Source of the DNA: Enchytraeus crypticus
Lineage: Eukaryota > Annelida > Clitellata > Enchytraeida > Enchytraeidae
NCBI GenBank assembly: GCA_905160935.1
Contig: CAJHZI010000206.1
Coordinates: forward strand, 179,501 to 243,500
DNA: 64,000 nucleotides
Direction: 5' to 3'
A model generated the notes under the pieces. It searched no databases, had not been told where the DNA came from, and worked only from the letters and a program-made list of their open reading frames with translations. The position numbers were made by a program, and so were the translations under genes. Shown in pieces: positions 13,062 through 26,000 of the stretch. The stretch's first letter is position 1; every line of letters starts with the position of its first letter.

Positions 13062-16000
13062 TATGAATTATATAGATCACAAAGGTTTAAACGTTAACGT
13101 CCGTTTCCCCATACAAGGATGATGTCAGGGGCGTTTAGACGTTTACATAAAATTAAATTTCATACAAACAGATTTAACACAAAACAGATTCACTAGGACA
13201 GCACTGAATAAACAAACAACTAAATGAACACAGGACAAGTATTGACAAATCTCAGTTGTTCCCACATAAATTTTTAATTTCATAATCCTTAACTACCCCC
13301 ATTAGATATAACACTGGCATAACTATATTCAATACGCTGTGAGCTACCTAACTTTACTCCAGCTACTGCAAACAATGTTAAAGTTAAATCTTCTACTAGC
13401 TTTAAGACAGGTCTCAAAGTAATAACAAGTCTAATATTTTATTCTAAGTCTAATATCTTGTATTATAATTTTTCCATTTTATTTAATGAAATACAATTAG
13501 GATTATTTATATTTATATTTATTTATATTAATATATCTGTAATAAACAAACATCTAAATGAAATTGTGAGAAAGGCACATGAGGATATAGTAAAGAGAGT
13601 TTGGAGGGAAGAACTGGATGTTAAGCTAGAGAGAGGTAGACCACAATTGACGTGGGATGTGGTAATTAAGAAGGACATGAAAAATAAGAAATTGACTGAT
13701 GATATAGTGTGGGACAGGGAGGACTGGAGAAAGTCTATTTGCATCCAGACCCTGGTTAAACTGGGATTTAAGGGAAGATGATGATGTCACCTAACTGAGG
13801 AAGGCAATGGGAAACCACCTCAGAAGCCATATTTTTCCCAAGCTATAGGTTACATAAGGTATGGATAAGGCATAGACTTTGTGAAGGGATTAACTTGTTG
13901 ATCTAAGTGAGTGGAGTGCTCTTATGGAGCGAGAAAGCAGACTTTGAGTATGAATATGTACCTTGAACCTGCCACATGGCAGTGCACTAAAGAGAGAGAG
14001 AGATGATTTATATTAATATACACTTTAGCTTCACAACAATATCAGAGTTGTGATTATGTAGGTAGCATTAGCCAGGTTATTTCAATAAGTATTTGAATTT
14101 ATTTTTGTTGAAGATTTCTATATTTTAGTTCAATGCTTCTGCATACCAACCTGTAGATACCACAAAATATTCTCAGTTTCAACGCATCATACCGAGTAAA
14201 ACGTTTTTTGACAGAAGAACAATGCTGCAAATTTTCTTCATCAAATTTTTGCAAAACTTAGCGCTTAAATGGTAACTGCGATACAGAAATTTGACAAGAA
14301 TTTTCGATTAGCCCATAGGGAACAACTGAGAGAGAGTTAGTCCTACGTTTGTTTCTGAAGATGTTGATTTACTGGTAGAGCAAGTAGGGCATCGGCACTA
14401 TAACACAGACACAGCAAGTGTACAACAAGTGTACACACACATGGGTACTATGACATACACACAGCAAGTGTACAACGTGTGTACACACACATGGGTACTA
14501 TAACATAGATACAGCAAGTGTACAATGTGTGTACACACATGTACACACATCGGCACTATAACATAGACACAGCAAGTGCACAATGTGTGTACACACATGT
14601 ACACACATCGGCACTATAACATAGACACAGCAAGTGTACAATGTGTGTACACACATGTACAAACATTGGCACTCTAACATTGACACAGCAAGTGTACAAC
14701 AAGTGTACACACACGTACACACACATGGATATTATGACATAGACACAGCAAGTGTACAACGTGTGTACACACGTAAACACACATGGGTACTGTGACATAG
14801 AGAGATCAAGTGTACAACTTATATGCACATACACAGGTATTATAACACAGACACAGCAAGTGTACAACATGTGTAAATACACATGAATACTGTACAATAT
14901 ATCTAAACACACACATAAAATCAACACTATAACATAGAGACAGTCAGTGTACACTGTACAACATGTGTACACATATACACACTAACATTGATGTTATAAC
15001 ATAGAGACGGTCAGTGCACACTGTACAACATGTGTACACATATACACACTAACATTGATGTGATAACATAGAGACAGTAAGAAAACAACATGTGTACACA
15101 TACATCAACACGATAACATAGACACATCAAGTGTATAACATGTATACACATGTCCATATACAAATCTGCACCATAACATGCACAACAAGTGTACAACATG
15201 TGTACACAACAAATCCTAATGCAAACAATAGCGCTGTGTAGTAAATTAAAGACAGAGCATAAGTACAACATGTACACACACACATAGATACTAACACATT
15301 TAAACACATATATACACAGATACTAACACATACACACAGATACTAACACATACACACGCACACAGATACTAACACATACACAAGCATCGATTCCATGAGT
15401 AACATGTGCACATTATGCGGTACTTAGGCAAATTTCACAACAATAAACAACATGCAGTACATGTACATACACAATACAACACATCAAAAGAGATGGCACT
15501 ATTTAAGACAACACCTAGCCCTGTAATCCAGGATCAATCTCAGCCCAACGGTTTATATTCAGATGTACTTATCAAGGAGACGAATCTCTGATTAAATGAC
15601 ATACTCTATCACTCGCATACATCACCTGGTTCTAGTATTTGACTTCACAACCTCGTATCCTTCAACATAAACTAGACTATTTTAAGAAGCTGGTAAAGCT
15701 AATGTTAACGTCAGTTTCCTCACTCCAAAGCGATGTCAGTGACGGGTGAGCCCAGAATTTGAACCCAGCATATACTGATCTGCAGTCGAGTACCTAACCA
15801 ACATCGCCACTGATTCCAGCCAGTTAATAAATACAGGCTACATACCGTAGAATGCTTGCAAACAACAGTATTAGATTGTTTTGCGACATGGCATTGCAAC
15901 TAATAATAGTTCATGTATCAATTCAATAATCCAGTTGTTCAGCACATGTCAAAGAGATCACTGTTTTTATCTATCAAAAGAGCTCTGACTGGATCACCCT

Positions 16001-16342
16001 AATTTGCCAGATTTAAATTAAATAGATATCTACCGGTACTAAAGAGTAAGTTACTGAAGTTAAGTATGTGCTACATAGAGACTAACGACTGAGCAGTCTT
16101 GATGGGTAAAGATGTATTAAGAAATAGGAAGAAGAGATGGATAGGACACATTCTAAGGAAGAAGGTCTATTAAAAGGGGTCATAGAAGGTAGAATGGAAG
16201 GAAAAGAAGTAGAGGCAGGCCGAGATTAGGTATGTTAAATGATTTGACCTGCTCATATGTGGAAATGAAGAGGAAAGAGAAGAGAAGACAGAGAAGAGTG
16301 GAGGCGTTATATACCATGGTCCTGCCAGTAAGCAGTGCACTT

Positions 16343-16379
<37 letters not shown>

Positions 16380-19334
16380 CAACACAGAGACTAACGACAG
16401 ACCAGTCTTTACGCTCCAGATGGTAGGTGTGGATAGATCGGTGCAGATATTCCTCCACTAGATAGCGCTGCAGTGAGTATCTGTCCGGCAGCGGCAAGTA
16501 CTCCTGCAGAAATAGAATACTAGAAATAATAATAATAATAACAATAATAATAATAATAATGATAATAATAATAATAATAATAAGAAAGAGGGATTCTATA
16601 TTAAATAGTAAGAAAGATGGATTCTATATCAGTTGCAGAATCCGTGACTAACTGGAAGTAAAATTTAAAATACAAGCAAAGAGATAAAATACATAACCGT
16701 GCAACAAACCGGTGAAATTAAAGTATACATTAAATATCAACAAAACTAAGTGTGAACTAAGTTAAATGTTAAATGGAATAAATGTAATTAAAATAATAAA
16801 TTGAATAAATTTAAATTGAATAATGTTAAAGAGAACTAAATGTGCAACAACCGGTGGAATGTCCTCCTGGACAAACAGCGTAAAGACCATGGTAGGCAGC
16901 GGATAGCTCGACTCGTCTGTGTGAGGTGGGACAGTGAGAGAGGGAATGGTGTGCTGCAGTGCATCACATATAGTTCCCTCAAACGCCACGTAGGGTCTAA
17001 TGATCTCAACCTCCTCCCACTGCAGTGCTCTCATTCCCTTAATCATTTCCCACAGGTGGTCCAAGTACTGTTAATACAACAGCATACAATATATAAAAAA
17101 GCTAAATGCTAAGGTTAACAACAGTTTCCTCACTCGAAAGCGATGTCAGTGACGAGCGAGAGGAGGATTTGAACCCCGCACATACTGATCCGCGGTCGAG
17201 TGTCTGTCTTATCAACTTCGCCACTGGCTCCAGCCAGTTGCGAAGCTAGTTCATATGTTACACATATTATTAACACACAGAGTACAATACACTACAATAC
17301 AATAAAAACGGTACTTATTATACAGCATAAGTAACTCTCTCCATGTAAAAGTGGCCACTTACGATCCAATTTATCATAAAAATTATTTGTTCAGATAAAT
17401 TGGATGCTAGAGTGGACAATTAATTTGACTGTTAATTCGCTCCATTAAATATATCAGAACAAAATGTCTATTCAGTTAAATTTGATCAAGAGGAGACAAT
17501 CTGATACAGGCTGTTCAAATAATGCAAAGTTCTTCAAGCATTAGCGTTGTAAGTAAATACTTTAGCCTTTGGTACGTTATAGGATTGAATGGATTCACTG
17601 ATTGCAGTGGCTGAGTAAAGCAATGGGAATGTAGCTCAGTAGCCATGACTTGGCGTTCAAATTGCATTTTATGCAATTTGAATAGGCAATTTGAAAAGAC
17701 TAAGTTAATGCACAAAAAATCTCCAGCTAATGCATAAAAACTCTCCAGCTAATGCATAGAAACGCTCCAGTTAATTCACAGAAACTCTCCAACTTATACG
17801 CAAAAGCTCACCAGCTTATACATAAAAGCTCACCAGCTTATATCTAAAAGCTCACCAGCTTATACATAAAACTCAACAGCTTATACATAAAAGCTCACTA
17901 GCTTATACATCAAAACTCACCAGCTTATACATAAAAACTCACCAGCTTATACATAAAACTCACCAGCTTATACAAAAAGCTCACTAGCTTATACCCAAAA
18001 ACTCACCAGCTTATACATAAAACTCACCAGCTTATACATAAAAGCTCAATAGCTTATACATAAAAGCTCACCAGCTAATGCATAAAAACTCTCCAGCTAA
18101 TGCACATAACACACGTGAACAAATTTTCTAAGTTAATTTGCTAAACAGTTTCTAGGAATTGTTGCTAATGGCTCCAGTGAAAGTTCAATAGAAGTGCACT
18201 CACCTCCACTTGTGAAGGTCTCTCATTGGCTCCCCAAACTCTCAACGCTGAAACGTGAATCTTCTGTCTGCGTCTACAGCATTTATATCATATAATCATC
18301 ATCATCATCATCATCTTCCTTTGAATTCAAGTTTACCTAGGGTAGGGATTCGAATAGACTATCTCAAGGTATTTATATCATATAACTGTTGCAACATTGT
18401 AAATACAAATAATTATAATATAGAACACAGTAAAATTCAAAATATACATAAAAATATAAAATACAATACAAATACTCTAATATGGAAAATATTGATAATA
18501 ACAACATCAGACGACATAAATATAAAGTTAGGCATTGATGAGTTAGGCAGCGCGTCAAGATTTCATAGTGAATCTCAGCAGCTGAATTAAGTGCTACCCC
18601 CAAACTAGTAGAATACAATGTAGGAGGCACTACAGACTATGAAAATCAGCATCAAACTATAATCGACAAAGGCAATTACTGAATAATATCTGGCTTACGT
18701 TTACGTCAGATTGCAACTAGTGACATAAACATACTGTCGCTATTATCTATAAGCATTTCCTTTCTCTTAATTTTCCCTTCATCGCATTGCACTTGCAATA
18801 CAACGAAAATGAGGAGAAAAAGAAGAGAAAAAGAAGAGAAAGAGAATGCAGAGTCGACCACAGGAATGACTCTGTACCTGATAAAGCTAATGTTAACGTC
18901 TGTTTGTTTCCTCACTCAAAAGCAATGTCAGTGACGGCGAGCCCAAGATTTGAACCCTGCACATACTGATCCGCGGTTGAGTATCTTACTGACATCGCCA
19001 CTGACAACCAATGGCCCACAGTACCTCATCACTTAATGGTAGGGGCAGGAATGTACCTGATATAAGCCTCTACAAGCAATGGTCTACAGTGACTCAACAC
19101 TTAATGGGAAGGGCAGGAATGTACCTGATATAAGCCTCTACAAGCAATGATCTACAGTGACTCATCACTTAATGGTAAGACAGGAATGTACCTGACATAA
19201 GCCTCTACAATGTTACACAGAGACTCCATGTCGTGAGGTTTCTTCTGACTCACTTCCAGACCAACCCAGGGCAAACAAGAGAGCACAGCGTACATGTACC
19301 AATCAGCCCGTACCTGATCAATCAATCAATCAAT

Positions 19335-19365
<31 letters not shown>

Positions 19366-20434
19366 TCATCAGTCAATCACTCAAACCAATCAATAACTCG
19401 AAAGATCAACCAAACTACATAGCTTCAACAATATGTGTTAAGCTATGTATTTTTTCAAACAAAACAGCACAGCACACATTTACTAAACAATACCTATCTG
19501 TGATGAACAATGAAACGATCGATCAATCGATAATCAATCAAGTTCACTTGTAGCAAAGAGCAACAATAAAAATAGTATCAATTAGAAAAAATCAATACCA
19601 ATTTAAAAGAAAATCAATTCAGAATTAACCCTTCACATTATTGCTTGTTGCAGAAGATACTAATTAATCGATACTAATTAATCACTAATAATTATAATTA
19701 ATCAATACTAATTAATCTAATGGAACTACCGACTTAGAGTTCCCCAGAAAGCACTTCATTTATTAACAAGTCACCCCTGTCACAAAGGCTATGCCTTGCC
19801 TTGCACCACAATGAAGCCAATAGCTGGAGAATAGTGTATCATCTGAGGTGGTTTCCCACTGCTTTCCTCGGTCATCGCTTGGTCGCCTCTTACAGAACTG
19901 CAGATGGACATCTAAGCAATCTTCTATGATTTGACACTATCACTCTTTTATTTTAATTTAAAATTTATTTAAACATGTAGAACGATTGTTAACAAGGTGA
20001 TTGATACCCGGGTGGTCAACTCAATCGGGTGTTATGCTCCCTCATTGATGGCCTGGTTTTGTATGAATTAGAGTGCCTGTCTTTGCGTTTTACTTAGTAC
20101 CTTATTTTATGTGAAATATGTCGACTGTTGTGTGTTGTGTGATATGTGAACAAACATATGTCTCTCTGAAAGATAAGGGAAACAAGAGAACATCAAATTA
20201 TTCACTGCTTAGTATTGCTCATAAAGCTACAGTATCTCTCTCACCCTGCTATAGAAATGCTACTATACTGTTTTGCCATAATATAATGAGCAACAACAAT
20301 AACAACAGAATTAAGTGCTACTGTCGTCCATGACAACATTGAGCACTCTGGTACCAAATCCAATCCGATGAGCAGAGTTTGGGGTCCAAAAACGGTGCAA
20401 GCCAAAATCCGGGAAGGCAGTCCTAGGAAGGGAG

Positions 20435-20473
<39 letters not shown>

Positions 20474-23047
20474 CATGATATGAACTACAGAACCTGAGGG
20501 ACGTCAGTCTCTGTGGTGACCTCTAAGAACGTTCTGTAGAGACTGATCAGTGAGGAGACTGTGACCACCCTGCAGTTGACGAGATCTGAGAGAAATCTCA
20601 GCTGTACATACAATACATTTATACTAAGTAATGAATTAGTAATTAAGTAAAAAATTAGTAATTAATTAAATTACTAATTAATTAATTATTTAAGTTGTCA
20701 TCATCTTCCCTTAGAGAAATCTCAGCTGAACATACTATCAATTTATACCAAGTACAAAACCTGGTAGGGCTAATGTTAACGTCAGTTTCCTCACATGAAA
20801 GCGATGTCAGGGATGGGTGAGCCCAGGCTTTGAACCCTGCACATACTGATCTGCGGTCGAATAACTTACCGACATCGCCACTGGCTCCAACCAGGGAAGA
20901 ATAAATTGTCATTAAGTAATAAATTACTAATTAGTTAAATTATTCATTAAGTAATTAATTAGTAATTATTTAAGTCATCATCATTTTCCCTTAAATCCCA
21001 GTTTAACTAGAGTCGGGATATGAATAGACCTTCTCCACTCCTCCCTGTCCCACACCATATCATCAATTATAATATTCAGGCACCAAACACTCAAATAACG
21101 TTAATATCTGATCATTTCAACAAAATGTATTAAATCTCCAAGTGAAATAGCATTCAGAATTAACAGTTTATTCTGTAATTCTGTAAACTTAACAGCGTAA
21201 TCTTAGTGATTCAGCTATCTGTGTCGATTCAAAAAGAAGCCTTGTGCTTCTGAACCTTGACGTTAAGCAGGCCATTAACACCAATTTGCTGGTCAAATAA
21301 AGATCATCTTATTCATCAACCAACCAGGAAAGTGAAATCAATGAGTTTGTACACAGAAAATCAAAAAGTCTTCCAACAAAGTCAGCAGATGCAAAAGTTA
21401 AACGTCATTCAAAGAAAAGCTAATGTTAACGTCAGTTTCCTTGAAAGTGATGTCATTTAAGCCATCAACTGACCAGGGATGTGAAGTCAAACAGTCACTA
21501 CATGTTTCTAAAGCCAAAAAGAAACTTTAAACGACAGAAGCAGTTGAACTTCAACATATTGATACGCTAGTGCACTCACCACAGTCCTAGCTATCTCGTA
21601 TTCCTCCGCCTTCAGGGCTTCCTTCAATCTTCTGATCAGAACCTCTACAAACTATAAACATAGTAACTGCAATTGTACAATACAGCCAAATATAATGTAA
21701 TATTGTATTTGAGGAAGGCAATGGGAAACCACCTCAGAAGCCATACTTTTCTCAAGCTATAGGCTACATAAGGTATGGATAAGGCATAGACTTTGTGAAG
21801 GGATTAATTTGTTGATCTATGAAGTGCTCTTATGAGCGAGAAAGCAGAGTAAGAATATGTACCTTGAACCTGCCACTTGGCAGTGCACTGAAGAAGACTG
21901 TAATATTAAGAGACGTATTAAAAATCAAATTGAAGTCAATAATATTTAGTGATTGATTGAGCAATAACTTCAACGAGCAATTCAGTTTAATTAAGTTTTG
22001 CTTGTGATTTTCATAAAACGACACTAATGACAGCAAAATTCTTGAACGGGGAATTGTCAAGCTGAGAGCAGATTAGCAATCGTCTTTCCTGCAATTAAAT
22101 AAACAAATCAACAAATTATAATAAAGTCAATTCACCAATCACCTAAAACAGATGCTGCACAATTTTCACTGGTTTTAGGGATTAAGTAAAAAATCCAGAG
22201 CCCCAAAACAGTTTATGATCTTTCGTTAAAAAATAGAGTAAAGCTGTATTCTGGAAAGATACACCAGATAAGGCTTAAACGAACCAGCAATATTTAATTG
22301 CAGTAAGGAAGTGACACACATATCTTTAAAGCAAATTACCACGAGTTAAGGCAATAGTCAAGTACTCAATTACAAAGTTTTCTTCAACAGAAACAAACTT
22401 GTGCTCAACTGAGCAGTTTAATGTTTTGTTTGTCACAGGTTTAGATATATAAAGTATGTCAATTACTATATACTCTGCTTTGTTTTATTTTTATCTTATC
22501 TTTCTTATTTTTCTCTATTATTGGTTAGTTGTCAGTGCATTTGGTGTTTTTGAGTTTAACTATAATAATAAACATACTCTAACACTGATCAAGATAAACC
22601 AACACAGATTTCAAAATTGTTAAAAAAGGGAATTGTCATATAAGAAAATTATTTGAAAACTCAACATACCTCTCCACCAGCATTGTAGTTCTTGGCATTC
22701 AGCAGACCTACTAGAGTTGTGTAGACTGTCACGTTCTCAGGCATGGTGACCACACTACAAAACATACGAAACCTTAATGTAACATTCCATACTTCACAAA
22801 AAGACTTAATTTATAAAATTTGTGCTGACTGCGCTTGGACCATTTCCTTGATCGATGGAGTGCTCTGGGTTGAGGTTAATATTAAAGTACTAATAATAAT
22901 AATAATAAAGGTTTAACGTCAGTTTCGTCATACAAGGATGATGTCAGGGACGTAATACTATTATTACGTAATACTCTTCTCATACTATTATATATAGTAT
23001 GAGAAGAAATAAGTGTATTGGACCCAAAACTTAGCCTTAATATATGG

Positions 23048-23085
<38 letters not shown>

Positions 23086-26000
23086 GAGAGAGAGGGAGAG
23101 AGTTTAGGATTTATGGGTTTTATTACTTTTAGTGAGTTGGTCAAAATAAAAGAGATGAAACATAAGTAATTAGAGCATTTTTCATATCAGAAAGAGCATT
23201 CCACCTAGGTTAATGATTAGGAGAGTCCATACTAATACTTATGTTCCTTAATGAACTTAATTTTCATTAAATTTGAATTAAAACTTAACTATTATATTTA
23301 TATAATTATACTTGCAAGGAACTTGAGATGCTTAAGCCTTACACCAAACCAAAATAGAATCAAGACTAGAAACAAACACGAAATGTTACTGCTGTATCTC
23401 TAATAAAGTTGTCTAGAAAATACAAGCAGTTTTAAGTCAGTTTTTTCTTCTAGATGCTCCTACGTCTAAGAGAGAAGTTACAAAACTTACAAAAGTTACA
23501 GCAGATTATATCATACATAAATGATTTCATGTTTTATCAGATTTTTAAATATTAAATTAATACTTTAAGAGATATGATTAGGCGAAACGGTTAGAGTATT
23601 CGCATTGGATTCAAAACACATGTTAGTCAATAACAACAGGATATCCCTTTAGGATACTGGAAGGTTCATCATATATCTGAGCTTGCTGCCAATTGACAGT
23701 ATCAACAGCAAAGATACGATGAATCATAGCGAGGAAGCCTCTTGAAGAAGAAGCCTGATCATTGGCCAAGACACTGATATAGAATTGGTGTTTTAAGAAA
23801 AAATGCATTAGAATCCAGTGCATGAAATTTACTCTTCATGAAACTAAGCCGGTATTTTGGCCAAAGTGTACAGGTTTGATATCAAATGAATAACAAGCAA
23901 AATGAATATAACATTTTTATTATTAGTAGTGTTTTATTATTTTTATTAGCATATTTAATTTTTATAAATTATTTTCAGATTATTTCACTAGATTTTTAAA
24001 AATAAATAATTAAAACTGGTCTGTCAAGACCAACCATTCGCTTTATTAGAACAGTATAACAAGAATACCGAAATAATCCAACAATTAGATTTAGATTGAA
24101 CTTAATCAGGTGGGACAAAAGATAATAAAATCTATTTAGTAATTTTTTAATTTTACTACTCTAGTGAATAGCGGAACGCCTCATGGCACAGTGGGTAGAG
24201 AGTTCGCCTATTGAACGATGGGTCGTGAGTTCGAGACTGCGTTGCAACGTGGGGTTTTCTCTTCCAAGGGGCGAATAAAAACCCACTTGTGTACACTTGG
24301 CGATGTCAGGTCAATCTTAATGTTCTATTTCCTATCCAGTCCCCTCCGTTATATCCCTATCCAGTCAACCCCGGATAGGGATATAATGGCTCACAAAAAA
24401 AGGAAGCTTGTATAATGAATACCGGTTGATTGATGCAACTTGTTTAAGAGTTTATGTTATAACAGCTGTTAGATATTCAACTTACTATCAGAATTTACCC
24501 AGTATATTTTATATTATTTTAATTTATTATTAGTCCAGTGAATAGTGATCGTACCACTGAAGAAGAATCTTGAGAATCTTGGACTTGTAGTTGGTCATGT
24601 CTGCCTCCAGTACTGTAGTCAAACCCTCCAAGTTACTCTCCAATGATGATGTGCTCTAAAAATGTACAAAATAATCTCAAAAGCAACTCTGTTGAAAAGA
24701 CGGGTTAAGCATAAAAGTCATAAATGATATGCTTTACCTAAAAATTCAGTAAAATCATAAGATTATCCATATGATTTTCAGAAGAAATGAATGATGTAGA
24801 AGCAAAATAGTCATAAATAGAGCCAGTCTTGTGATCTATTTGCAAAAGAAATGAATGATGAAGAAAAATAGAGCCAATCTTGTTATCTAAGTATGATCAG
24901 GATAAACATCAGGTATATTCTATAAGTTAAAATTTAAGACAGCAAGATTAAATAGCAAGAGAAGATTAGGAGTACCAGCAGAGACTCTCTTTTAATTTTC
25001 CGTTACTTATTTTAATTGTTTAATTTCTGCTTCAGTAACAACTCGATATTAAAAATTCTAACTTCTTAATTGCACTAAAAATTTCAATAGTTTTACCTTT
25101 TCACACACACGAGTGATAAGTGACTCAAGACGCTCCTCGATGTCGTTTTGATCTGCATGGCGTCTTCTCTTGCGAGCGTGATAAGCTATAAAGTAATAAG
25201 CATTTATATAATAATAATAGTAATAATAATAGAGCTCCATTAGCAGGCTTCGCTGCTGTAATTAATCAAAAACAATTATAAAACAATTAAATTAATTCAT
25301 AATTCATTGAAATTCAAAGGTAATGAAATTCAAGCAATGAAATAATAATAAATAATAATAATAATAATAAGCCGGGCGGCGATTCAGCACGTATTGCTCG
25401 AATCGTTTTTATCAAACCCCAGGTTCTTTACACCGGGGTAAAAAAAAAAAAATAAAAAAAAATAATAATAATAATAATAATAGTAAAGGTTTAACGTCAG
25501 TTTCCTCATCCAGGGATGATGTCAGGGACGTCCCCATAGCATACATCACTACACATCAATTCACCCAGACCAATCTTTTACAAATCAATCAAAACAATCA
25601 TTTACAAATATCAGGGAGTAATAATCGCCAAGCTTCAATAGATTATTATATTTCAACAATATTTATATAAATTTTTCTTGCTAATAGATATAAAAAGAAC
25701 TTGGCAACAATAACTTAACAATAACAGTAACTTGGTAACTATATCTAGAATAGAGATATTACAACATGGTCAGGCCTCTCAAAATCTTAAACTTGAATGA
25801 CTTGTTAACCTAAGGAACAAAAATTACTGACAGAAACTTAAAGAACAGTAAATGCGCATTAAAGAGAAAAGATTAACTATATTGACATCTATGGCTTTTA
25901 ATAACATTTTTTAAACTTGTTCCAAACTTGGTCCATAAGGGTTCGTACTTGGACAATCTTAGTTCTCCACCTTTTTTTATTTATTTTTTTATCCATTTTT

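Noticed and set aside
14398..15309. Cysteine-rich minus-strand frames of 60 to 138 aa
   Set aside because: Frames of the 58-bp minisatellite, inside NCBP1 intron 10. The repeated [15 protein letters not shown] peptide is the repeat translated.
23623..23823. Minus-strand 66-aa frame with [20 protein letters not shown]
   Set aside because: Looks protein-like, but there are no recognisable family, splice or gene context signals in NCBP1 intron 3. Not enough to call a gene.
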